From: a virus
Reading direction: 5' to 3' (one strand)
IMG/VR virus record: IMGVR_UViG_3300048925_000168
Coordinates: 1-27,964 of that record
Length of the DNA stretch: 27,964 bases
A model generated the notes under the pieces. That model did not search any database. It was not told the DNA's origin and was given only the letters and a program-made list of their open reading frames with translations. Position 1 is the first letter of the stretch, and each line of letters starts with the position of its first letter. The position numbers were made by a program, and so were the translations under genes. Shown here one piece after another: positions 23,346-27,964 of this stretch.

Positions 23346-23373
23346 ATTATCTAAATTCCTGGCTCGTTTTCAA
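23346..23373 (-). promoter_or_regulatory. Late promoter (pR'-like)
   Basis: Minus-strand -35 TTGAAA (23373-23368), 16-base spacer, -10 GATAAT (23351-23346), each matching consensus in five of six positions. It lies about 45 bases downstream of the Q-like gene and upstream of the leader terminator. The expected start point is near 23339. A Q-binding element should overlap this promoter, but its sequence cannot be recognised by eye. Confidence 0.8.
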
Positions 23374-23417
23374 TACATAAATTGAAATGGAGCACGAAAA
23401 GCTAAAAAACCAATAAT

Positions 23418-24023
23418 CTAGCTCTGTTCTGCCAAGAGTTTTCGCGTAGATAAAAAGACCTTCGCCCTGAATATTTCCAGGCACCAGCGTACACGTTTTC
23501 TCGCCTCCCAGTCCGTTAACCACGGTGCGATCGACTGTAATTCCCGCGTAATGTCAGAGATTTTTTTGCGTGTGGTGTAGTACTGCAGACCGACGATATA
23601 AACCGGGTCATTTACATCAAGCGCCTGCAGAACTGACTGCTCGACAAAATCAACGTCATCATCGTGCATGGCTTCATCAATGATGCTGGTGGCTGGCTGT
23701 GGCCAAAGGATAGCGTGGGCACGATTAAGCGCCTGCGGCCCCCTGAATCCTTCACCCCGAGCTTGTTCGAGTGCAGCTGTAAAGCGAGACAATGCCCTGT
23801 CCGACCATCGCCCACCTTTAAGGACATCCCAGCAGGCATGTGCACGGGGTAGACGTGGAGCAGTTCCACCGCTTACACCTTCTCCCCATGTTGTAAGCAA
23901 TGACTTAATCCAGGCCGCCTGAATATCGGTCAGGAGCATGCTTTTACCCAGCCAGCTTTTACGCGGCGCAGTCGCTGCTTTACCCAGCGCTTCGATATGA
24001 TTACGGCGTTGACGTGGTGTCAT
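23418..24023 (-). CDS. Q: Late antitermination regulator, Q-like (DUF1133 type)
   Basis: A 201-residue basic protein starting MTPRQRRNHIEALGKAAT, with a helical central part (DRALSRFTAALEQARGEG) and a C-terminal region QYYTTRKKISDITRELQ then TDWEARKRVRWCLEIFRAK that has the look of a DNA-binding helix-turn-helix. This matches the DUF1133-type proteins found in the Q slot of lambdoid phages. It is followed at once by the strong late promoter and terminator pair, the context expected for Q. The ATG at 24023 has AAGGAG upstream. It would load on RNA polymerase at the late promoter and let it read through the terminators of the late operon; direct biochemical evidence for this family is limited. 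Confidence 0.8.
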   Translation of the reverse strand: MTPRQRRNHIEALGKAATAPRKSWLGKSMLLTDIQAAWIKSLLTTWGEGVSGGTAPRLPRAHACWDVLKGGRWSDRALSRFTAALEQARGEGFRGPQALNRAHAILWPQPATSIIDEAMHDDDVDFVEQSVLQALDVNDPVYIVGLQYYTTRKKISDITRELQSIAPWLTDWEARKRVRWCLEIFRAKVFLSTRKLLAEQS

Positions 24024-24035
24024 CCTGTTCGCTCC

Positions 24036-25055
24036 TTACGCCAGAACGCCGAGCGCGTAGGCCCGGTCCAGCACTCTAATGATCATTTCCAGCTGCGAGC
24101 CATATTTGCGCTCGAATGCCAGGCGGTCGTTATGCAGTTCGGTATGATGTTTTCGGCAAAGTGGAATGGAGAAGATGTCGTGGGCTTTTGTTGCCATGCC
24201 ACCCTGCCCCCATCCGATTAAGTGATGCGGGTCGTCTGATTGCTGCTGGCAGCATTCGCAGGGCTGCGTTTTCACCCAATTCAGATAATCGCGACTTTCC
24301 CAGCGCAGACGCTTTGGGCGCCGCATGAAAGACTGAGGCGGCGCTTGATCCACCACCACACCCACCAGCGGTTCTGTCAGAGCATCAGGCAGGTCAACGG
24401 CTGACACTAATTCCCCAAGGATGCTGGTGGCCGGTACTGCAGGCGTAATATCGCTTTCGCGACCAATCCTGCTTTCTTCAGGTAAACGAAGTGCTTCCCG
24501 GGCGCAACATTCCGGTAAGGCATCCGTTACAGTCTTACGAACAGCCCACCAGCTGAGTTCAGCGAGGGAAATCTCGCGGCTTTTGTCGATACCGAGAGAG
24601 ATACGAATAGAATCCAGAACAAAGGCAATTACGTTTCTGCGTGCCACCTCTGCCAGCGCCTCGGTATGCTGCTCTCGCAACTGAATGTCGCAATAGCCAC
24701 AAAGCAGGATGGAGCCCGGCTCATGGTGCATGATGGTTAGTTCATGATAGTGGTAATCACTGTGAGCACACTGGCAATGTCCGCCACCATACTTCAGCAA
24801 CCAGTAATCAAGCCCGCTTATGCCTCCAGCTGCAGTCAGTACCTTTTTATTCAAAAAGAAGCTTCGCAGCTGCTCATTTTCAGCCAGTGGCTGCCGCACA
24901 TCTGAAACACGACCAGTTTGATACCCGGCCATACTTTCTGGCTGGCGCTCGATCAGCACTCTTCCTGCGGTGAACAACTCCATCAGCTCTCTGCCCGGCT
25001 TCAACAGAACGACACCCAGCTCTCTCGCAATAACAGGTTGAAGAAGAGCACGCAT
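24036..25055 (-). CDS. DUF968-like protein with HNH-type zinc motif
   Basis: A 339-residue protein of the DUF968 group common in the nin-like region of lambdoid phages. The N-terminal two thirds are of unknown fold and include CQCAHSDYHYHE and ILLCGYCDIQL, cysteine/histidine clusters that could bind a metal. The C-terminal part is HNH-like: CECCQQQSDDPHHLIGWG then IPLCRKHHTELHN, with paired cysteines and a His-His core. A recombination or nuclease role beside RusA is inferred from the motif and the neighbour. The ATG at 25055 overlaps the RusA stop (TGATG); a GTG one codon earlier is possible. Confidence 0.82.
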   Translation of the reverse strand: MRALLQPVIARELGVVLLKPGRELMELFTAGRVLIERQPESMAGYQTGRVSDVRQPLAENEQLRSFFLNKKVLTAAGGISGLDYWLLKYGGGHCQCAHSDYHYHELTIMHHEPGSILLCGYCDIQLREQHTEALAEVARRNVIAFVLDSIRISLGIDKSREISLAELSWWAVRKTVTDALPECCAREALRLPEESRIGRESDITPAVPATSILGELVSAVDLPDALTEPLVGVVVDQAPPQSFMRRPKRLRWESRDYLNWVKTQPCECCQQQSDDPHHLIGWGQGGMATKAHDIFSIPLCRKHHTELHNDRLAFERKYGSQLEMIIRVLDRAYALGVLA

Positions 25056-25411
25056 CACTCGCTCTCCCTGATAATAATTTGCCCGTTTTCGCCCCAGAGC
25101 TTTGTTATCCTTGAATCCCAGATATGCGTGTCGTCCTCGAAGAGCGCATCCATCAGAGACTTCATCAGGTTATCAAGATCGGGTTTACCCTGATGGGGCT
25201 GCCCGTTCATCTCTGCACGCTTCTTTTTGCTCCAGCTATTCGGCATCGGAAGAACGAAGGTAACGTGTGAATTTGATTCAGGCATACAAATGCCCAGGAA
25301 CCGGACGTGATCGCAAAAAGCCCGGTAACGCATAACTTCAGGGCGCTTCTTCCATTTGTCGGCACGCGTCATGCGTGGCTTACCCATCGGGAGGATGTTG
25401 TAGACTGTCAC
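25055..25411 (-). CDS. rusA: Holliday junction resolvase RusA
   Basis: A 118-residue homologue of RusA, a homodimeric nuclease that cuts Holliday junctions symmetrically and helps to resolve phage recombination intermediates. The family core KPDLDNLMKSLMDAL with downstream EDDTHI supplies the metal-binding aspartates, followed by ITKLWGENGQIII. I choose the GTG at 25411, preceded by GGGGG at 5 bases; an ATG at 25423 gives four more residues but has no ribosome site. It overlaps or abuts the 66-codon gene upstream and is coupled to the DUF968 gene downstream. Confidence 0.92.
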   Translation of the reverse strand: MTVYNILPMGKPRMTRADKWKKRPEVMRYRAFCDHVRFLGICMPESNSHVTFVLPMPNSWSKKKRAEMNGQPHQGKPDLDNLMKSLMDALFEDDTHIWDSRITKLWGENGQIIIRESE

Positions 25412-25413
25412 GA

Positions 25414-25614
25414 TTACCCCCATGCCCGGGAACGCATGCTTTGCTGTGTCTTTGGAATGGTATTGTGCTGCGGTAGAAGTGCGCTAACTATCCAAAAGCG
25501 AGGATCAATATCGAGACATTTTTCGACGGTAACGCCTTTTGACTGATAACGGGTCATCAGCTCATTGGCTTCTTCGGTTGTCAGCCCGGTGTGAGTGAAC
25601 CAGCTTTTCTTCAT
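25414..25614 (-). CDS. Small unknown phage protein
   Basis: A 66-residue protein starting MKKSWFTHTGLTTEEANELM, with a helix-rich N-terminus and a second half CLDIDPRFWIVSALLPQHN. No known domain is visible. Its ATG overlaps the stop of the mini-gene upstream (ATGA) and its stop overlaps the RusA start region, so the three are co-translated. Similar short proteins occur before RusA in enterobacterial phages, from memory. Function unknown. Confidence 0.7.
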   Translation of the reverse strand: MKKSWFTHTGLTTEEANELMTRYQSKGVTVEKCLDIDPRFWIVSALLPQHNTIPKTQQSMRSRAWG

Positions 25615-25703
25615 GCCGCCCCCCGCAGGAATGACGTCAAAAGAAAATTGCTGGCCCTATGAGGGGTCAGTAGGTATTCGTTCTGGTTTGATTTTAGCGC
25701 CAT
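25611..25703 (-). CDS. 30-residue mini-protein upstream of the RusA cluster
   Basis: An ATG at 25703 with a strong GGAGA site six bases upstream opens a 30-codon frame (MALKSNQNEYLLTPHRASNF onward) whose TGA overlaps the next gene's ATG. The spacing and coupling are those of a real gene or a translated leader. No function can be given. Confidence 0.6.
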   Translation of the reverse strand: MALKSNQNEYLLTPHRASNFLLTSFLRGAA

Positions 25704-25749
25704 GGTTTCTCTCCAGTGGCGCAGCAGGTATAGGGTGTTCAGGCCTATG

Positions 25750-25778
25750 ATTGTACATTAAGATAAAACGCTCATAAA
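25750..25778 (-). promoter_or_regulatory. Weak candidate promoter before the RusA cluster
   Basis: Minus-strand TTTATG, a 17-base spacer and TACAAT lie 47 bases upstream of the mini-gene ATG. The -10 is good and the -35 poor. It would serve the downstream cluster independently of the AT-rich cassette. Confidence 0.3.
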
Positions 25779-25792
25779 TGAAAGCTATAATC

Positions 25793-26221
25793 TCATTTTT
25801 CAATTTCAGATTGATTCATTATCTTTGTTTCATCATTTTTATTAGCACCAAACAGGTATCCAAGACCCAAAGTAATAATAGGCGTAAAAATCATCCATAA
25901 GTCTTTGATGTCTGAAACTAAATCTGCGACAGAGTAACCGTATGTATGAATAACAATCAAAGATGCGGTAATACAACCGAAGATCACTAGGGTAGTCGAT
26001 ACAATATAGTATATAACATTCGTCTTGGCATGATTCCCTGTACCTATATTTTTGGCATACTCTCCTTCTCGATCATTGTTTTTATCATTAGAACTTGTTG
26101 TACTTGATAGTTCTAACTTATCTATCTTTGTTCTTTTTGTTTTCGGGTCAATGGATGCATCCCCCTGCTGGTCAGCGTCTAAATCATCATCAAGGTCGCT
26201 CATGGTGTAATCTTTACTCAT
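25793..26221 (-). CDS. Unknown protein with two membrane segments (cassette gene 3)
   Basis: A 142-residue protein I do not recognise. The first 65 residues are highly charged and low in complexity (DLDDDLDADQQGD, Ser/Asn/Lys stretches) and probably disordered and cytoplasmic. Two membrane segments follow at about 69-93 (VIYYIVSTTLVIFGCITASL) and 108-126 (LWMIFTPIITLGLGYLFGA), with a short polar tail. The ATG at 26221 has GGAGAG upstream and overlaps the previous stop by 8 bases; a GTG one codon earlier is possible. It is much more AT-rich than the rest of the phage. Confidence 0.75.
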   Translation of the reverse strand: MSKDYTMSDLDDDLDADQQGDASIDPKTKRTKIDKLELSSTTSSNDKNNDREGEYAKNIGTGNHAKTNVIYYIVSTTLVIFGCITASLIVIHTYGYSVADLVSDIKDLWMIFTPIITLGLGYLFGANKNDETKIMNQSEIEK

Positions 26222-26633
26222 CACCGCTCTCCAGAATAACGGCAGGAGTTTTAATCAATTGAAAATGCAGTAAAAATGCGACGCCTGCTTTGTTTTCTAT
26301 ATTAAAGTTTACTTTATACTGAGTTTTGGTCTTAGTGCCATCATCTTTATCAACAGTAACAACATGAAACAAATTAAAAGTTTTACGCAAAAGACCTATA
26401 TTAGATTTCTTTTTGATATATAGGACTTTAAAAAAAGCCTCATTATCCCCACAATCTAAAAAATCAATTTTTGTATCACTAGCTTTCTCGTCAGAGTTTT
26501 CTTCAAAAATATATTTCACTAAAAAATTAATATCTTTGAAATCTAATGAGATTTCACTCTCGGACATTGGAATGATATAACTACCAGAAAACACTATCTC
26601 TTGGGAATTAGTTAGTTTTACTATTGGTTTCAT
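26214..26633 (-). CDS. Unknown soluble protein (cassette gene 2)
   Basis: A 139-residue soluble protein starting MKPIVKLTNSQEIVFSGSYI, with alternating beta strands and two charged loops; no membrane segment, signal peptide or catalytic motif is seen. The ATG at 26633 lies inside the end of the upstream gene (26-base overlap) with AAGGA about 11 bases before it. A longer ATG frame from 26666 has no advantage. Overlaps on both sides place it in one transcript with two membrane proteins, so it may be their cytoplasmic partner. Family unknown. Confidence 0.72.
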   Translation of the reverse strand: MKPIVKLTNSQEIVFSGSYIIPMSESEISLDFKDINFLVKYIFEENSDEKASDTKIDFLDCGDNEAFFKVLYIKKKSNIGLLRKTFNLFHVVTVDKDDGTKTKTQYKVNFNIENKAGVAFLLHFQLIKTPAVILESGDE

Positions 26634-26847
26634 TTGCTTTAGCTTCCTTTGATGGAATGTTATCAATTTTTTTTGCTGGCTGTGACAACTGACAAACCCA
26701 TATGGTTAAAAGAATAATTATGATGACAAATACAGCATGACTAAATAACTTCGCTGCGAACCCCTTTAAAACATAATAGATGAAAGACCACATAGTGAGA
26801 TTATCAAAATAGTCCTTTGACCTAGTTACTTCCTTATTACCATCCAT
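26608..26847 (-). CDS. Small unknown membrane protein (cassette gene 1)
   Basis: A 79-residue protein with a charged N-terminus, an amphipathic stretch (MWSFIYYVLKGFAAKLF) and one strong membrane segment at about 37-55 (AVFVIIIILLTIWVCQL), then a polar Lys/Asn/Ser-rich tail. The ATG at 26847 has GGGTGG six bases upstream. AT-rich codon use matches the two genes that follow and overlap it. No family recognised. Confidence 0.72.
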   Translation of the reverse strand: MDGNKEVTRSKDYFDNLTMWSFIYYVLKGFAAKLFSHAVFVIIIILLTIWVCQLSQPAKKIDNIPSKEAKANETNSKTN

Positions 26848-26990
26848 TTACAACCACCCTTTGTAAGGTAACAAAAAATTATATGCTTAAAATTTATGCA
26901 TTTTATCTCCCAACCCTCTACTGATTTTATACGTTATCTGCTTCAAATAAAAGCACCTTGACCTGTGACAGTTGTCCAGTAACTTCCACC
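26848..26990 (-). promoter_or_regulatory. AT-rich leader of the cassette with candidate -10 elements
   Basis: The region upstream of cassette gene 1 contains TATAAA and TATAAT -10-like boxes on the minus strand and several short AT palindromes, but no convincing -35. A promoter here is likely because the cassette differs in composition from the flanking genes, yet it cannot be placed exactly. Confidence 0.35.
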
Positions 26991-27050
26991 CAGCATCAGC
27001 ATCAGCATCAGCATCAGCATCAGCATCAGCATCAGCATCAGCATCAGCAT
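26991..27050. repeat. Hexanucleotide microsatellite (CAGCAT)10
   Basis: Ten perfect, uninterrupted copies of CAGCAT (ATGCTG on the minus strand). They sit between the 27.3 kb gene and the leader of the AT-rich cassette. On the minus strand one frame reads Met-Leu ten times and continues 15 codons to a TGA at 26943. Confidence 0.98.
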
Positions 27051-27074
27051 CTCAAATTTATCAAAATCAGAAAT

Positions 27075-27323
27075 CTAATTGGGAAGACTTATAGAATTCA
27101 CGTTTGTGATTAGATAACCAGCCTTCGCGAACATTTGTGTAAAGAGAGTAGGAGTTCCTACAATCTCATCATCCTGTAACGGCATGAATGACACCTCATC
27201 CCCGCGTCTGTACATCAGCGCACGCTCACCGTCAGGAAATGAGTGCAGTCTTGCAACGATAACCCCATCGTTGCATCTGATGACCGCGTAACCTTTGCTC
27301 GGTAATTCTTCTTTTTGTTTCAC
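27075..27323 (-). CDS. Small unknown early phage protein
   Basis: An 82-residue protein beginning (V/M)KQKEELPSKGYAVIRCNDG, compact and beta-rich, with YRRGDEVSFMPLQDDEIVGT in the middle. The preferred start is a GTG at 27323 with GGAGG seven bases upstream; an upstream GTG at 27338 has no ribosome site. It lies 40 bases after the DinI-like gene and is probably in the same transcript. Function unknown; no motif seen. Confidence 0.7.
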   Translation of the reverse strand: MKQKEELPSKGYAVIRCNDGVIVARLHSFPDGERALMYRRGDEVSFMPLQDDEIVGTPTLFTQMFAKAGYLITNVNSISLPN

Positions 27324-27362
27324 CAATCCCCCCTCCACACTGGAAAGTTACTGCATGCTGTC

Positions 27363-27596
27363 TCAATAAAACCAGTCGTCTGCGCTTTCCCAGGTCTGCT
27401 GGAGGATTTCCTCAACCTTTTTCTTCGCTTCCTTTTCTCCACCGTAAACACTCAAACCATCTGAGCCTGCGCGGCGTATAACCAGACTGCATTCATCGAA
27501 CTGATTCTGGAGTCGTTTTAATAGTTCTTTTTCCAGCGCCGGGACCGAGCCCTTAGGAAGTTCTTTAATACGATCAATGGTTAATTCAACTTTCAT
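27363..27596 (-). CDS. dinI: DinI-like SOS-response modulator
   Basis: A 77-residue member of the DinI family. It shares the beta-alpha-beta-beta-alpha plan, the start MKVELTIDRIKELPKG and the C-terminal EILQQTWESADDWF, which in E. coli DinI forms the acidic helix that binds RecA. DinI proteins tune RecA filaments and the cleavage of LexA and UmuD. In phages they may adjust repressor cleavage during induction (inference). The ATG at 27596 has GGAGG five bases upstream, and a perfect LexA box overlaps its promoter. Confidence 0.92.
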   Translation of the reverse strand: MKVELTIDRIKELPKGSVPALEKELLKRLQNQFDECSLVIRRAGSDGLSVYGGEKEAKKKVEEILQQTWESADDWFY

Positions 27597-27616
27597 AAAT
27601 GCCTCCGCCGCTTTAA

Positions 27617-27632
27617 CTGTATATTAATACAG
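27617..27632 (-). promoter_or_regulatory. LexA (SOS) box for the DinI-like gene
   Basis: CTGTATTAATATACAG on the minus strand fits CTGT-N8-ACAG perfectly with an AT-rich centre. It lies 21 bases upstream of the ATG and overlaps the predicted -10. Confidence 0.9.
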
Positions 27633-27656
27633 TACACTGCAGGGTGGGTTTGATCA
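27627..27656 (-). promoter_or_regulatory. Promoter of the DinI-like gene
   Basis: Minus-strand -35 TTGATC, 17-base spacer and -10 TACTGT, the latter overlapping the LexA box, so LexA binding would block it. Confidence 0.6.
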
Positions 27657-27964
27657 ACGCTTTAACCGCACGAAATGCAAATGCGCATATCAGTTGATGA
27701 AAAAAAATCGCTGTAAGTGGCTTTCTATTAACGTGAAAACTCATTGGATTGGTATAGATCATCAAAATTAGTGGGCACTAAAACAAAGTTCATCTAACAA
27801 AAACTTCAGCACAAGCATTGCTCGTGGAGTCCGCTTAGTGCCAAAAGCAGGCATTTCTCCTTCGCAACCATTATGTATTAATCACTGGGGGTCAGGTCGT
27901 TTTCTATGAGGTCTATGCATTTTCTGAATGCCAGTTAAACGCAAACGTGATGACTGGTAAGAGA
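27657..27964. other. Right-edge region without a clear long gene
   Basis: About 300 bases upstream of the DinI-like promoter hold no frame longer than 60 codons on either strand. One mini-ORF is listed separately. The stretch probably belongs to the early operon outside the window. Confidence 0.6.
27768..27854 (-). CDS. 28-residue mini-ORF with strong ribosome site
   Basis: An ATG at 27854, preceded by GAAGGAGAA, opens a 28-codon frame (MPAFGTKRTPRAMLVLKFLL onward). The ribosome site is closer to the ATG than usual (2 bases). The basic N-terminal part followed by a hydrophobic stretch looks like a real peptide, but it may be a remnant. Function unknown. Confidence 0.4.
   Translation of the reverse strand: MPAFGTKRTPRAMLVLKFLLDELCFSAH

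Noticed and set aside
26991-27050. CRISPR array or iteron origin
   Set aside because: The unit is six bases with no spacers, and no replication initiator gene is adjacent; it is a simple microsatellite.

Overview
This window is the right-hand (late) part of a lambda-like temperate siphophage, very probably a prophage in a member of the Enterobacteriaceae (Klebsiella/Enterobacter-type; the host genus cannot be fixed from the sequence). Almost everything is on the minus strand, so genes read from high to low coordinates. Lysis and head genes are joined through an internal cos site, which means the DNA is in the prophage, circular or concatemeric form and not the mature linear virion form. Integrase, repressor and replication genes lie outside the window.

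Layout from right to left. (1) 27.97-25.0 kb, end of the early/delayed-early region: a 28-codon mini-ORF, a LexA-boxed DinI homologue, a small unknown gene, a hexanucleotide microsatellite, an AT-rich cassette of three overlapping unknown genes (two with membrane segments), two tiny genes, and RusA resolvase. (2) 25.1-23.4 kb: a DUF968/HNH-like protein and a Q-like (DUF1133-type) late regulator. (3) 23.37-23.25 kb: a strong late promoter followed about 60-90 nt downstream by an intrinsic terminator, the classic pR'-tR' pair through which Q would antiterminate. (4) 23.1-22.5 kb: a plus-strand AT-rich membrane-protein 'moron' facing the late transcript. (5) 22.4-21.2 kb: a lysis cassette of phage 21 type: S21-like pinholin with a dual start, SAR endolysin, Rz, and an Rz1 nested inside Rz. 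(6) 21.06-20.48 kb: a second AT-rich moron with its own terminator. (7) 20.45-20.33 kb: a cos site almost identical to the lambda core.

(8) 20.3-13.4 kb, head: terminase small and large subunits, gpW, portal, a single fused ClpP-type protease/Mu gpT-like major capsid protein with a candidate internal start for the capsid part, a DUF2190 decoration-type protein and a small head-completion protein. (9) 13.4-0.66 kb, tail: lambda-order Z, U, V, G/T (programmed -1 frameshift), H (tape measure), M, L, K, I, J, then a distal tail protein of unknown function. (10) 602 to the left edge: N-terminal part of a tail fibre that runs off the window.

The late genes are tightly packed with start/stop overlaps, but five intrinsic terminators sit inside the late unit (after the 20.5 kb moron, the capsid gene, gpM, gpI and the 1.6 kb gene). 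This suits a Q-antiterminated transcript that is quiet in the lysogen. The tail is close to lambda, the lysis genes to phage 21, and the head uses a fused protease-capsid gene, so the genome is a typical lambdoid mosaic. The least explained content is the AT-rich cargo: the 26.85-25.79 kb cassette and the morons at 22.5-23.1 and 20.5-21.1 kb.
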